Shown here: one piece after another, positions 33,956-42,913 of the stretch
Layout of the letters: the number at the start of each line of letters is the position of its first letter
How positions within the stretch are numbered: the stretch's first letter is position 1
Notes under the pieces: model-generated
What the model was told of the DNA's origin: nothing
What the model saw: the letters and a program-made list of their open reading frames with translations, nothing else
Database searches by the model: none
NCBI RefSeq assembly: GCF_023701345.1
Contig: NZ_JAMPXE010000012.1
Span: forward strand, 1 to 42,913
Length of the DNA stretch: 42,913 bases
From: Rhodoferax sp.
GTDB taxonomy: Bacteria > Pseudomonadota > Gammaproteobacteria > Burkholderiales > Burkholderiaceae_C
Direction: 5' to 3'
Made by a program: the position numbers and the translations under genes

Positions 33956-34588
33956 ATGTCCACCCTGCTGCACATTGAACGCTTGGATGCGGGGGTGCGC
34001 GCGTTGCTGGACAGCGGCGCGACCAGCGTGCTGGACCTGGGTTGCGGGCCGGGCGAGCTGCTGCTGCGCCTGCGCGAACACCCGCAGTTTGTGCGCCTGC
34101 TGGGCATCGACATCGATGCGCGGGCGCTGGCGGATGCGCGCGCGGTGATGGGGCTGAACTGGCTGCAGCCCGATCCGCGGCTGGCGGTGCGTCTCGGTTC
34201 GTTTGAAGAGGTCGATGCCGAACTGAAAGGCTTCGATGCCGCAGTGATGTTGGAGACCATCGAGCACATCGCGCCCGGCCACCTGCCCCGGGTGGAGCGC
34301 GCCGTGTTTGCCGGCATGCATCCGCGGCTGCTGCTGGTGACCACGCCCAATCAGGAATACAACGTGCTGCACGGCATGGCTGCCGGGCGCAAACGGCATT
34401 CCGGCCACCACTTCGAGTGGACCCGGGCCCAGTTTCAGCATTGGGCTGGCGGGGTGGCCCAGCGCCATGGCTACAGCGTCAGTTTTTCCGATCTGGGTCC
34501 GCCTGACCCGGTGCGCGGCAGCTCGACCCAGATGGCGAATTTTGAAACCTTGCGGGTCAGACCACTTTGCGAAGCAAACGTGCTCTGA
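33956..34588 (+). CDS. Hen1-like RNA 3'-terminal 2'-O-methyltransferase, catalytic domain only
   Basis: A 210-aa SAM-dependent methyltransferase. Motif I LDLGCGPGE at 27–34, acidic end of strand 2 (GIDIDARAL). The Hen1 signature is present: E100-T-I-E103-H104 (metal ligands), TPNQEYN at 130–136, and HHFEWTRAQFQHW at 151–163. Hen1 methylates the 2'-OH at the 3' end of broken RNA, in bacteria usually next to the Pnkp end-healing/ligase protein. Here the large N-terminal Hen1 domain and Pnkp are both absent; the neighbour is the DUF4143 ATPase. The last 11 or so codons (LRVRPLCEANVL) and the stop lie within a palindromic repeat, so the C-terminus may be recent. Confidence 0.82.
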   Translation: MSTLLHIERLDAGVRALLDSGATSVLDLGCGPGELLLRLREHPQFVRLLGIDIDARALADARAVMGLNWLQPDPRLAVRLGSFEEVDAELKGFDAAVMLETIEHIAPGHLPRVERAVFAGMHPRLLLVTTPNQEYNVLHGMAAGRKRHSGHHFEWTRAQFQHWAGGVAQRHGYSVSFSDLGPPDPVRGSSTQMANFETLRVRPLCEANVL

Positions 34589-34647
34589 CCCCAACAAATT
34601 AGACAGCTTGCGGGTCAGACCACTCGCATAGCGACGTGCTCTGACCC
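34554..34647. repeat. Two copies of a GGGTCAG...CTGACCC palindrome
   Basis: Copy one 34554–34591, copy two 34612–34647. Each begins GGGTCAGACCACT and ends GTGCTCTGACCC with a variable centre. Upstream TTGCGGGTCAGACCACT is common to both. They separate the convergent Hen1-like and purT genes, and the first supplies the Hen1-like stop codon. As RNA each gives a long hairpin. Confidence 0.9.
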
Positions 34648-34664
34648 CATCTGATTGGATGAAT

Positions 34665-35906
34665 TCAAGCCGCCCGCGGCCTGACCTTTGACGCCGCCAG
34701 CTTGGCATTCACGCGGGCCTGTTCCATGTCCGCATGCGCCGCCAGAACCACACCCATGCGGCGCTTGACGAAGCTCTCGGGTTTGCCAAACAGGCGGATG
34801 TCGGTGCCGGGCACGCGCAGGGCGTCATCGACACCGTCAAACACAACGCCCACGGCGTCGACACCGCCATAAATCACGGCGCTGGCGCCCGGGTTGCGCA
34901 GCGCGGTGTTGACCGGCAGGCCCAGGATGGCGCGGGCGTGCAGCTCGAACTCGCTTTGCCATTGGGTGGTGAGCGTGACCAGGCCGGTGTCGTGCGGGCG
35001 CGGCGACACTTCGCTGAACCACACCTGCTCGCCCTTGATGAACAATTCGACGCCAAAAATCCCCAGTCCCGAGGCCTGGCCATCGAGCTCGACACCGAGG
35101 TCGTCGGTGACGGTTTTGGCAATCTGGCGGGCTTTTTCCAGCGCCGCCGGCTGCATCGGGTGCGGCTGCCAACTCTCCACGTAGTCGCCATTGACCTGGA
35201 GATGGCCCACCGGTTCGCAAAAATGGGTCTCTATCTGACCGTCGGCACTCTTGGCGCGCACCGTGAGCAGGGTGATTTCGTAGTCAAAGTCGATAAAGCC
35301 TTCCACAATCACGCGGCCGTGGCTGACGCGGCCACCGGCCATCGCTTGGTCCCAGGCGGGCTGCACATCGGCCGGGCCGCTGAGTCTGCTCTGGCCCTTG
35401 CCGGACGAGCTCATCACCGGCTTGACGATGCAGGGGTAGCCAATGCCCGGTTTGTCAGCCACGCCGTCGATGGCCGCCTGCAACTCGGCCAGCGAGTCGC
35501 AAAACCGGTAGGGGCTGGTCGGCAGGCCCAGGACCTCAGAGGCCAGGCGGCGGATGCCCTCGCGGTCCATGGTCAGGCGCGCAGCGCGGGCGGTAGGGAT
35601 CACGCGCACCACACCGGTGGCCTCCAGCACCTCGAGCATGGGGGTGGCAATGGCTTCGATCTCGGGCACCACCAGGTCGGGTTTCTCCTCTTCGATCAGT
35701 ACCCTCAGCAGGGCCGGGTCGCTCATGACGAGGGTGCGCGCGTGGTGCGCCACCTGGTGACCCGGCGCGTTGTCATAGCGGTCCACCGCAATGGTCTCCA
35801 CGCCCAGCCGTTGTAGCGCGATCAGGACTTCCTTGCCCAGTTCGCCGCTGCCGAGCAGCATGACGCGGGTGGCGTTGGGAGACAGTGGGGTGCCGATGGT
35901 GGTCAT
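34665..35906 (-). CDS. purT: Formate-dependent phosphoribosylglycinamide formyltransferase
   Basis: Makes formyl-GAR from GAR, formate and ATP, the folate-independent third step of purine synthesis. 413 aa with ATP-grasp architecture: N-terminal [20 protein letters not shown], substrate loop [16 protein letters not shown], the A-loop [12 protein letters not shown] that covers ATP, and the metal-binding [31 protein letters not shown]. Start at ATG 35906 ([19 protein letters not shown]). Single gene, convergent with the Hen1-like gene. Confidence 0.97.
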   Translation of the reverse strand: MTTIGTPLSPNATRVMLLGSGELGKEVLIALQRLGVETIAVDRYDNAPGHQVAHHARTLVMSDPALLRVLIEEEKPDLVVPEIEAIATPMLEVLEATGVVRVIPTARAARLTMDREGIRRLASEVLGLPTSPYRFCDSLAELQAAIDGVADKPGIGYPCIVKPVMSSSGKGQSRLSGPADVQPAWDQAMAGGRVSHGRVIVEGFIDFDYEITLLTVRAKSADGQIETHFCEPVGHLQVNGDYVESWQPHPMQPAALEKARQIAKTVTDDLGVELDGQASGLGIFGVELFIKGEQVWFSEVSPRPHDTGLVTLTTQWQSEFELHARAILGLPVNTALRNPGASAVIYGGVDAVGVVFDGVDDALRVPGTDIRLFGKPESFVKRRMGVVLAAHADMEQARVNAKLAASKVRPRAA

Positions 35907-36053
35907 GAGGTTTGCGCGTGGTCGCGTCCAGGTGGGGGCAAAAAGGAGGTTTTGATTCTATTCAACCTGCAATCTGCCGAAATGATCTTCGGATGGCGAG
36001 ACCTGGGTGTTGATGAATCTCATTGGTGGTGCAGCTCGGCGACAATCCAGCCC

Positions 36054-36977
36054 ATGCCTGAATCCATCCTCTCTGTTCAACACCTGGTCAAACGTTATGG
36101 CGACGCCACGGTGGTCAGCGACCTGTCCTTTGCCATTGCGCCGGGCGAATGCCTGGGTGTGATCGGCCCCAACGGGGCCGGCAAAACCACCACCATCCGC
36201 ATGTGCCTGGGCCTGACGGCGCCCGATGAGGGCACGGTGACGGCGTTTGGCCTGCCAATGCCGCGCGATGCGCTGGCCATCAAGGCGCAGCTGGGGGTGG
36301 TGAGCCAGATGGACACGCTTGACCCGGACTTCAACTGCGCCGAAAACCTGCTGGTGTACGGCCGCTATTTCGGCATGAAGGACGCGCAAATCCAGGAGCG
36401 CATCCCGTCGCTGCTGGAGTTTGCCTCGCTGACCAGCAAAGCCCATGCCAAACCCGGCGAGTTGTCGGGCGGCATGAAGCGCCGCCTGAGCCTGGCGCGC
36501 GCGCTGGTCAACAACCCACGCCTGCTGTTGCTCGACGAGCCGACCACCGGCCTCGATCCGCAGGCGCGCCATCTGATGTGGGAGCGCCTGCAACTGTTGC
36601 TGCAGCAAGGCAAGTCGATTTTGCTGACCACGCACTTCATGGACGAAGCCGAGCGCCTGTGCCACCGGCTGCTGGTGGTGGACCATGGCAAGAAGATTGC
36701 CGAAGGCGCGCCGCGTGACCTGATCCGGCAGTACCTGGAACCCGATGTGGTCGAGGTCTATGGCAGTGGCGCGCTGGCGCTGGCAAATGCGCCGCTCAAG
36801 GCCATGGCGGCGCGGGTCGAGGTGAGCGGTGAAACGGTGTTTTTCTACACGGCTGACGCCAAGCCGCTGCTGCAGGCGCTGGCCGACTATCCGCAATTGC
36901 GCACGCTGCACCGCCCGGCCAATCTTGAAGATTTATTTCTCAAACTGACCGGCCGTCAAATCAGGGAGGATGCATGA
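36054..36977 (+). CDS. ABC exporter ATPase, NodI/DrrA-like
   Basis: A 307-aa ATP-binding subunit. ATG 36054 (MPESILSVQHLVKRYGD) is chosen over an in-frame upstream codon because the ABC domain starts there. Walker A GPNGAGKTT (38–46), Q-loop VVSQMDTLDPDF, signature LSGGMKRRLSLARAL, Walker B LLLLDEPTTGLD, switch His in TTHFMDEAERL. The C-terminal extension (VVEVYGSGALALANAPLKAM) is typical of NodI/daunorubicin-type exporters. Overlaps the permease start as ATGA at 36974. The substrate is unknown; relatives export lipo-oligosaccharides, drugs or polyketides. Confidence 0.92.
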   Translation: MPESILSVQHLVKRYGDATVVSDLSFAIAPGECLGVIGPNGAGKTTTIRMCLGLTAPDEGTVTAFGLPMPRDALAIKAQLGVVSQMDTLDPDFNCAENLLVYGRYFGMKDAQIQERIPSLLEFASLTSKAHAKPGELSGGMKRRLSLARALVNNPRLLLLDEPTTGLDPQARHLMWERLQLLLQQGKSILLTTHFMDEAERLCHRLLVVDHGKKIAEGAPRDLIRQYLEPDVVEVYGSGALALANAPLKAMAARVEVSGETVFFYTADAKPLLQALADYPQLRTLHRPANLEDLFLKLTGRQIREDA

Positions 36978-37795
36978 GTACGCATATGAGTGCAGAAAGG
37001 AGCCCGTCGGCCTGGCGCGCACCTGCCTTGTCATGGCGCTGGTGGCCGGTGTTCCGGCGCAATTGGCTGGTCTGGAAAAAGCTCGTCATTCCGAGTCTGG
37101 TCGGCAACATTGCCGAACCGCTCTTGTGGCTGGTGGCCTTTGGCTACGGCATGGGCGCGCTGGTGGGCAAGGTGACGGTGGACGGCGTGCAGGTGCCCTA
37201 CATTTTGTTTCTGGCCAGCGGGTCGATCTGCATGAGCGCCATGAATGCCGCCAGTTTTGAGGCGCTGTACTCGGCGTTTTCACGCATGCATGTGCAAAAA
37301 ACCTGGGACGGCATCATGAACGCGCCGGTCAACCTGGACGACATCGTGCTGGCCGAAATGCTGTGGGCCGCTTTCAAGGCGGTCTTTACCGTGACGGCCA
37401 TCCTGGGCGTGATGCTGGGCCTGGGCATCAGCTACAGTCCCAAGCTGCTGGTGGCCTGGCCGGTGCTGCTGGGCGTGGGCATCACCTTCAGTTGCGTGGC
37501 GCTGATCTTCAACGCGCTGGCCAAGGGCTATGATTTTTTCACCTATTACTTCACGCTGTTTCTGACGCCGATGATGTTCCTGAGCGGCATCTTCTTCCCG
37601 CTGGAGCAATTGCCCGCCGTGGTGCGCAGCATCTCGCAGTGGTTGCCCCTGACCAACGCGGTGGCGCTGGTGCGCCCGCTGTTCATGGACCAGTGGCCAA
37701 GCGACTGGCTGCGTCCGCTGGCGGTGCTGACGCTGTATGCCGTCGGTGGTTTCTGGGTGGCGCTGGCGCTCACGCGCAAGCGCTTTCGGGCATGA
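36974..37795 (+). CDS. ABC-2 type permease, NodJ-like
   Basis: A 273-aa membrane subunit with six predicted helices (among them NIAEPLLWLVAFGYGMGALV, VPYILFLASGSICMSAM, FKAVFTVTAILGVMLGLGI, LLVAWPVLLGVGITFSCVALIF, YYFTLFLTPMMFLSGIFFPL). The ABC-2 signature FLSGIFFPLEQLPAVVRSISQWLPLTNAV is intact. It forms the exporter with the preceding ATPase; four-base overlaps on both sides show translational coupling. Confidence 0.93.
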   Translation: MSTHMSAERSPSAWRAPALSWRWWPVFRRNWLVWKKLVIPSLVGNIAEPLLWLVAFGYGMGALVGKVTVDGVQVPYILFLASGSICMSAMNAASFEALYSAFSRMHVQKTWDGIMNAPVNLDDIVLAEMLWAAFKAVFTVTAILGVMLGLGISYSPKLLVAWPVLLGVGITFSCVALIFNALAKGYDFFTYYFTLFLTPMMFLSGIFFPLEQLPAVVRSISQWLPLTNAVALVRPLFMDQWPSDWLRPLAVLTLYAVGGFWVALALTRKRFRA

Positions 37796-38274
37796 CCGAG
37801 TTTGCTGAAAAAATCCAGCAGCCCCGCTTGTGGCGTGGCGACGGCTGGACCGCCCGGGTCATCAAAAATGAAGACGACGACGGCTGGGCTGTGGCCATGT
37901 TCAAGGACGGCGAGCCCGAACCGGCGCTGGTCGGCCCCTGGACCATGGGGCGCGACAAGAAGAACCCCAAGCCGCTGGACGGCAACGCCTTCGGCACGCT
38001 GGTCAAGACCGCCCGCGAGTTTGTCCGCCGCAGCGAGCAGCAACTGCACGCCGCCCTGCACCAGAGCATCACCGTTGCCGCTGGATCAACCCGCGTCACC
38101 GTTTGCCTGGACATCGTGCCCGATGAAGACAATCCCTATGCCATGCTGAGCGCCAGAGACGAGGGCGACGAACTGCTGGCCGAAGTGCGCGTGGCCGCGT
38201 CGTTCAAGCTCAAGCGCAGCAGCGCGGTGGCCTGGATCGAGGGCGGCTTTGCCAAGCCAGCGCAAAGCACGTAA
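37792..38274 (+). CDS. Conserved hypothetical protein in the ABC exporter operon
   Basis: 160 aa from ATG 37792, overlapping the permease stop as ATGA. Soluble, no signal peptide. The sequence (RLWRGDGWTARVIKNEDDDGWAVAMFKDGEPEPALVGPWTMGRDKKNPKPLD) suggests a small beta-rich fold followed by a helix (TLVKTAREFVRRSEQQL) and a second beta part. I recognise no named family. Tight coupling with the exporter suggests shared function or simply shared expression. Confidence 0.8.
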   Translation: MTEFAEKIQQPRLWRGDGWTARVIKNEDDDGWAVAMFKDGEPEPALVGPWTMGRDKKNPKPLDGNAFGTLVKTAREFVRRSEQQLHAALHQSITVAAGSTRVTVCLDIVPDEDNPYAMLSARDEGDELLAEVRVAASFKLKRSSAVAWIEGGFAKPAQST

Positions 38275-38306
38275 AAAAGCGCCCTCGGTTCCAGACGGAG
38301 GGCGCT
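38273..38306 (-). terminator. Terminator of the membrane response regulator gene
   Basis: AGCGCCCTC (38278–38286) pairs with GAGGGCGCT (38298–38306). Read on the minus strand the stem is followed by TTTTTT, so it serves the minus-strand gene; on the plus strand no T run follows. Confidence 0.85.
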
Positions 38307-38336
38307 GTGAAGGACCCTGGCGGGTCCGAGTGCTCG

Positions 38337-39212
38337 TTAAGCTGTTCGAGTGGATGTCAACAGCGCCTTGGTTCCCATTCCGAGCAGCATGGCAAATCCA
38401 ACCAAGGGCATGACCACTGCATAAGCCAGACCGATGAAGGGTGCGGCCACCAGCTTGCCTGTCGTTGTCAGGGCCATCAGTACCTTGCGGCCTTTTGGGT
38501 TGGCCATCATGGCCTTGCCGGCAGACCATGCCAGTATCGAGATGCCCACGAGGGGAAGCGACACAGCATAGACCAAGCCGATGAACGGGGCGGCAAAGAA
38601 CAGCGCCACATTCTTCAGGTAGGTGGGGGCCTGTTTTGCAGCCCGCGATTGCACCAGGGCTTTGCCGCCAATCCAGGCCAGCATGGCGATCCCGATCAGG
38701 GGCAGCAACACCGCATAAGCCAGACCGATGAAGGGGGCTGCCAGTGCAAGCGCCAGGCTCTTGAAGCCATTTTGTTTTTCAAGCACTTCGACAGGCAGTG
38801 CTTCGCTGGAGTTGAGCATTGGCGCTGGTACGACAGACAGTACCGGGGCCGACATCGCCTTGGCCGCACTGGCCTCGATCATCTCGGGTGACAAGGGCTT
38901 GCGCATGAAATCCGAGACACCCGCCGCCTTGGCGCGCGATTCGTTTTCGGTGGTGCCAAAGCCGGTGATGATCACGACCGGTGTCCAGGGTCGACTGGAC
39001 TTGACACGTTCGGCCAACTCAACGCCATCCATGCCGGGCATCTTGATGTCGGTGAAGACGACATCAAATTCCTGCTCGCGAATCCGTTGCAGGGCTTCGT
39101 GGGCATTCTGGGCCGTTGTGACCACATAACCTTTGCCTGACAAAACACGGTTGAAACTCTTGCCAACCACAGCGTCGTCATCGACGACCAGGATTTTGCG
39201 TAGTGCACTCAT
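38337..39212 (-). CDS. Response regulator receiver fused to three membrane repeats
   Basis: 291 aa. Residues 1–120 form a complete receiver domain: D11/D12, phospho-acceptor D55 (VFTDIKMPG), T83 (IITGFG), K105 (MRKPL). After a linker, three nearly equal units follow with an exact 49-residue period, starting at 158, 207 and 256: AAPFIGLAYAVLLPLIGIAML, AAPFIGLVYAVSLPLVGISIL and AAPFIGLAYAVVMPLVGFAML, each ending in a GKAL-like stretch. Each is hydrophobic enough to be a membrane hairpin. There is no DNA-binding or enzymatic output. AAAGGAG precedes the ATG. No kinase gene is adjacent. A membrane-held phospho-receiver is the straightforward reading; its job is unknown. Confidence 0.85.
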   Translation of the reverse strand: MSALRKILVVDDDAVVGKSFNRVLSGKGYVVTTAQNAHEALQRIREQEFDVVFTDIKMPGMDGVELAERVKSSRPWTPVVIITGFGTTENESRAKAAGVSDFMRKPLSPEMIEASAAKAMSAPVLSVVPAPMLNSSEALPVEVLEKQNGFKSLALALAAPFIGLAYAVLLPLIGIAMLAWIGGKALVQSRAAKQAPTYLKNVALFFAAPFIGLVYAVSLPLVGISILAWSAGKAMMANPKGRKVLMALTTTGKLVAAPFIGLAYAVVMPLVGFAMLLGMGTKALLTSTRTA

Positions 39213-39509
39213 GATATTTCTCCTTTAAGTTCAGTTTGGTTCAGACTGCTTAACTCTAAGCATGGGTCGTGCCAACTTGAAATTAAATTTAAAAGTCTAT
39301 TTTTATCAATGAGTTACATCAGTTTACAGAGTCAAGAACCCATTTAAAAAGCAACTGAAAAGCGACAAAGTACATTGGTTTTATACACCTTGACCGATTT
39401 TTCTTCAAAATAGGTCAAAAAACTAAATTAAATCAATCAGTTGAGAAAACTATTGATCCATATATTTTTTCTATACAGTCGATGTCTGGCGGGCTGCGCG
39501 AGATCCATC
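39213..39509. other. AT-rich intergenic region
   Basis: Nearly 300 bases between two minus-strand genes. It holds the ribosome site (AAAGGAG) and presumably the promoter of the receiver gene, in a stretch much richer in A+T than its surroundings (39280–39480). No gene or RNA is recognised. On the helicase side, TCAAGCCG-N4-CGGCTTGA (39510–39529) overlaps its stop codon but lacks a T run. Confidence 0.6.
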
Positions 39510-42500
39510 TCAAGCCGACAGCGGCTTGAGCAACTCCGCCAGATCGCTCTCGGAAAACAGCGGCTGTTTGCGCCCGACCGAGCCGCTGTACATGTTCTCG
39601 GCCAAGGCTGCCTTGCGCTCCTGCAGCGCCAGAATGCGTTCCTCGATGGTGCCTTGCGCCACCAGCTTCACCACCCAAACGCTGTTGGCCTGGCCGATGC
39701 GGTGGGCGCGGCCAGTGGCTTGGGCCTCGACTGCCGGGTTCCACCAGGGGTCGTAGTGGATCACTGTGTCGGCCTGCGGCAGGTTCAGACCCGTGCCGCC
39801 CGCTTTCAGGCTGATCAGGAACAGCGGCACCTGGCCGCTGGTGAACTGGTCGATGAGTTCGTCGCGTTTCTGGCTCTGGCCGGTGAGCTTGATCCAGCGG
39901 ATATTGCGCTGCTTCAGCTCGGCCTCGATCAGCGTCAGCATGCTGGTGAACTGGGAAAACAGCAGGATGCGCCGCCCCTCGCTCAGCATCTCGGGCAGCA
40001 TTTCCATCAATTGTTCCAGCTTGGCAGAGGCCTTGACCTTTTTGGCGGCCTCCAGCTTGAGCAGATGCGGGTCGCAGCAGACCTGGCGCAGCTTCAGCAG
40101 CGCATCCAGAATGGTGATCTGCGATTTGGCCAGGCCCTTGGCGTCGAGGGCTTCGCGCACGGTCTTTTCCATGCCCAGACGAATGGTCTCGTACAGGTCG
40201 GCCTGCTTGCCAGAGAGTTCGACGCGCATCACGGTTTCCACCTTGGGCGGCAACTCATGCGCCACCAGCGCCTTGGTGCGGCGCAGCATGAAGGGCGTAA
40301 CGCGGGTGCGCAGCTGGTGCAGCGCTTCGGCGTCGCCCTGCTTTTCGATGGGGTTGCGAAACAGTTCGGTAAAGCGCTTCTGGCTGCCCAGGAAACCGGG
40401 CATCAAAAAGTGGAACAGGCTCCAGATTTCACCCAGGTGGTTTTCCATGGGGGTGCCCGACAGGCACAGGCGGTGGTTGCTTTTGAGCTCGCTGGCCACC
40501 TGCGCCGCGTTGGTGCTGGCGTTTTTGATGTTTTGCGCCTCGTCCAGCACCACCAGGTGCCAATGCGCGCCCAGCCAGTGTTCGCGGTCACGGTGCAGCA
40601 AGGAATAGGGTGCGATGACGATGTCGTGATCGGCCATGCTGCCGATGACCTCATGGCGGTCCTTGCCGTGGATCACCAGGCTGCGCAGCGCGGGGCAAAA
40701 GCGCTCGGCTTCGCGCTGCCAGTTGCCCATCAGGCTCACCGGGGCAATGATCAGCGCCGGGTGGGTCAGGCGGCCGGCGTCTTTTTCGATCTGGATGTGG
40801 ACCAGGGTTTGCAGCGTTTTGCCCAGGCCCATGTCGTCGGCCAGAATGCCGGCCAGACCGTATTCGCGCAAAAACTGCAGCCAGTTCACGCCCTGCTGCT
40901 GGTACGGGCGCAGCGAGGCATTGACGCTGGGCGGGGGCAACACTTCGGGCAATTCTGCACGGCCGCTGAGGCGCTGCACCATCTCGCGCAAGTGCTGCGC
41001 GCCTTGCCAGACTGCGCCCTCGCCTAAAGCAGCGGTGGCGCGCATGGCGTCCAGGCGCGACAGCTTGAGGCTCTCGCCGGCAAAGTCATGCGCACGATCG
41101 CCCACCAGCTCCAGCAGCGCCCCCAGCCAGGGTTTGAGGTTGTCGGTGGGCAGACGGATGAAGCCGCCCGCAGGCGCGGGCAGGTAAACGAACGGCGGGA
41201 TGTCGGGCAGGCCGGTGGCCGCATCGCGCGGGCTGCGCGCCGCCACCTGGATCAGTTCGGGCAAAAATGGCAGGATGTTGTGGCGCTCACCGTTGATCTC
41301 CATGCCCAGCGACAAGTCAAACCAGGGCGAGGTGGCTTCGTCATCGCCTTGCGCTTGCAGGCGCACGTCCAGCGCCTCGCCGTGCTGGATCCAGCCGGCC
41401 AGTGATTCGTCCAGTGTCAGCGCAAAGCCCGCCTGGCGCAGCGGTGCGTAGTCGTGGTCGGCCCATTGCAGCCAGACTTGCTGGGGGGCGCGGCCGGGAA
41501 TGCCAAAGATACCGTCGCCGGTGGCGGTGAGGCCGAGCTGCATCAAATGGGTGAGGGCTTCCAGCTCGGCTTGCGGGTCGCGCTGCAGCAGCAGGCGCCC
41601 GGTCGCGCTGTCAAGCATCACCGTGCTGCCCTGGCCCACCCACCAGCCGCGGTGGCCGGCGTAGTCGAAGCGCAAGGTGGCCCGGATCAGACCCGCTTCG
41701 GGTACCTCGGCTGGCGCCACAGGGGTCAGGTGCAGGCAGGCCTGGGGCGTGATGCTGGTCAGGGTTTCAAGCGGTTCCAGCATGGGTGGCAAGGGCAGCG
41801 GCCCGAGCCGCTCGGCCAGAGCCACCTGGTGTTTTTTGAGTGCCGAAGCCTTCAACGGCGGACTTTTCAGCAACACCGCCAGCTGGCCCATGCGCATGTC
41901 CTTGACCTGGGCCAGGCCACAGACGCCGCGCTGGCTGTCCAGGTAAAGCGGCGGATTATTCATGCACAGTTTGGCCATGGCATGGTCGAGCCTGGCGCGC
42001 AACACCCAGGCGCTGTCGCCGGATTGGCTGGAGTCGACTTCATGCCAATGCCAGTGAACTTCCAGCGGCGCTCCCCATTGCACGGGACTGACCGGCTGTC
42101 CGTGCTTGTCGCCGATAAAAAGTCGCCCTGTGCTGGCGGCCAGTTCGAGCGCCTGCACACCGTATTTGCCTTCGAGCGTGACACGTGCCTTGAAACTGTA
42201 GCTGTAAAAGTAGCTGCTGCCCGCACTCGGCATGGTGCGCATCAGTTGCAGCACGTCGTGGTCGGTCTCGGTCGCGAAGTCGTACACCGGCTGGCCGCGC
42301 TCAGGCAGGTTCTTGATGGGTTTGGCCTTGGCCCAGCCGCCATTGAGCTTGGGGTAGGACAGCACCATTTCCAGCGTCAGCAGCGGCATGGGGCCCTGCG
42401 GGGACGACACATTCAGCAAATACAGAAACTGCTCGTGGCGTTCGATGTGGCCAGCGCGCCCGGTGGTCAGGGGGCCACTGGCGCTGCCACGCTCTAGTTC

Positions 42501-42913
42501 GTCGAGCCAGTGGATCACCTGGTTTTCGGCTTCGAGTTGGGCGGCAGCCTGGCGTTTTGCCAGATCGGCCTGGCGCTGGACCGCCAGTTCCTGCTCTGTT
42601 TGCGGTTTGAAGCTTGGTGCGAATGTGCTGTTGCCCAGGATTTGCTGGCCTTTGTAGGCGGCCTTGATCATCAGCGCCACGCCATGCTTGCACTGCTCAC
42701 CCACCGGGCAGGTGCAGCCGCTGTCCCACGCCAGCACCTGGCCGTAGGCGCCGAGTTTGACTTCGATGGAAACTTGGTACGGCAGGCGCGCAGTGCCCTG
42801 AACCTCGCCCAGCAGCAGCCACTCTTCAGCCAGGGGTTCGATCGACAGGTTGAGTACCCGCTGGTGACGGTACAGCTCCATGCCGCGCGTGTAGGTGGCG
42901 CGGGGGGGGGGGG
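39510..42913 (-). CDS. SNF2-family helicase with SWIM zinc finger (5' end probably beyond window)
   Basis: At least 1123 aa from ATG 42881. The frame stays open to the window edge with [16 protein letters not shown], which resembles the start of SWIM proteins, so the true start is probably outside. SWIM zinc finger C56-x-C58-x5-C64-x-H66 ([12 protein letters not shown]). The C-terminal half is a SWI2/SNF2 ATPase: motif [14 protein letters not shown] (about 680), Ia [36 protein letters not shown] ([45 protein letters not shown]). DNA translocase or remodelling role, likely in repair or transcription recycling; substrate unknown. The middle part (about 230–600) is unassigned. Confidence 0.92.
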   Translation of the reverse strand, partial: PPPRATYTRGMELYRHQRVLNLSIEPLAEEWLLLGEVQGTARLPYQVSIEVKLGAYGQVLAWDSGCTCPVGEQCKHGVALMIKAAYKGQQILGNSTFAPSFKPQTEQELAVQRQADLAKRQAAAQLEAENQVIHWLDELERGSASGPLTTGRAGHIERHEQFLYLLNVSSPQGPMPLLTLEMVLSYPKLNGGWAKAKPIKNLPERGQPVYDFATETDHDVLQLMRTMPSAGSSYFYSYSFKARVTLEGKYGVQALELAASTGRLFIGDKHGQPVSPVQWGAPLEVHWHWHEVDSSQSGDSAWVLRARLDHAMAKLCMNNPPLYLDSQRGVCGLAQVKDMRMGQLAVLLKSPPLKASALKKHQVALAERLGPLPLPPMLEPLETLTSITPQACLHLTPVAPAEVPEAGLIRATLRFDYAGHRGWWVGQGSTVMLDSATGRLLLQRDPQAELEALTHLMQLGLTATGDGIFGIPGRAPQQVWLQWADHDYAPLRQAGFALTLDESLAGWIQHGEALDVRLQAQGDDEATSPWFDLSLGMEINGERHNILPFLPELIQVAARSPRDAATGLPDIPPFVYLPAPAGGFIRLPTDNLKPWLGALLELVGDRAHDFAGESLKLSRLDAMRATAALGEGAVWQGAQHLREMVQRLSGRAELPEVLPPPSVNASLRPYQQQGVNWLQFLREYGLAGILADDMGLGKTLQTLVHIQIEKDAGRLTHPALIIAPVSLMGNWQREAERFCPALRSLVIHGKDRHEVIGSMADHDIVIAPYSLLHRDREHWLGAHWHLVVLDEAQNIKNASTNAAQVASELKSNHRLCLSGTPMENHLGEIWSLFHFLMPGFLGSQKRFTELFRNPIEKQGDAEALHQLRTRVTPFMLRRTKALVAHELPPKVETVMRVELSGKQADLYETIRLGMEKTVREALDAKGLAKSQITILDALLKLRQVCCDPHLLKLEAAKKVKASAKLEQLMEMLPEMLSEGRRILLFSQFTSMLTLIEAELKQRNIRWIKLTGQSQKRDELIDQFTSGQVPLFLISLKAGGTGLNLPQADTVIHYDPWWNPAVEAQATGRAHRIGQANSVWVVKLVAQGTIEERILALQERKAALAENMYSGSVGRKQPLFSESDLAELLKPLSA
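42902..42913. other. Terminal G homopolymer
   Basis: Twelve G in a row close the window. This is typical of a contig end or sequencing artefact and should not be read as codons of the helicase. Confidence 0.7.

Noticed and set aside
39510-39529. Hairpin at the SNF2 gene stop as a terminator
   Set aside because: Perfect 8-bp stem, but no T run follows on the minus strand, so it is not called a Rho-independent terminator.

Overview
The window is a 42.9 kb piece of a GC-rich chromosome that reads as a betaproteobacterium of the Burkholderiales, most like Comamonadaceae (Rhodoferax/Polaromonas type). Grounds: the rsmB–DUF4390–ntrY–ntrX-like order behind rpoC, the Tat-exported DctP TRAP system, a persulfide dioxygenase–rhodanese fusion, IcmF, and palindromic repeats of a type I associate with that family. 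The right edge ends in a run of G and looks like a contig end. The organism assignment comes from family recognition only.

Layout. 1–7722: 3' end of rpoC, its terminator, then rsmB, a DUF4390 exported protein, an NtrY-type sensor kinase and a short NtrX-like regulator, tightly packed. 7779–7854: tRNA-Phe(GAA). 7857–14954: an AT-richer integrative element of about 7.1 kb inserted in the 3' end of that tRNA, bounded by a perfect 47-bp direct repeat. It holds a tyrosine integrase next to the tRNA, two small exported proteins (likely cargo), a small H-NS-like protein, a second catalytic-domain-only tyrosine recombinase, a 518-aa protein that I read as a compact family A / T7-type polymerase, a DUF6641-like protein and a small basic coiled-coil protein. 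No capsid, relaxase, conjugation or known defence genes are visible. A TAAATAC motif recurs only between its genes, often as inverted pairs.

15013–31066: a molybdopterin oxidoreductase (-), an M20 peptidase (+), persulfide dioxygenase–rhodanese plus coaX (-), a dctPQM TRAP transporter (+), icmF (+) behind a palindromic operator-like site, a 55-aa basic protein (-), and gshA–dbpA (-). 31162–42913: amn (+) with a palindromic repeat inserted in frame, an AAA/DUF4143 ATPase coupled to a stand-alone Hen1-like RNA methyltransferase (+), purT (-), a NodI/NodJ-like ABC exporter with a small partner gene (+), a response regulator fused to three membrane repeats (-), and a SWIM/SNF2 helicase (-) that runs off the window.

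How it fits together. Most host genes are housekeeping (transcription, rRNA modification, glutathione, purine and CoA metabolism, nitrogen-type sensing). The most likely undescribed system is the tRNA-Phe element: one integrase for tRNA attachment, a polymerase module flanked by inverted and direct TAAATAC-type sites, and a second minimal recombinase beside one of them. This suggests a replicating, satellite-like or plasmid-like element with its own polymerase. That model is inference from motifs and layout.
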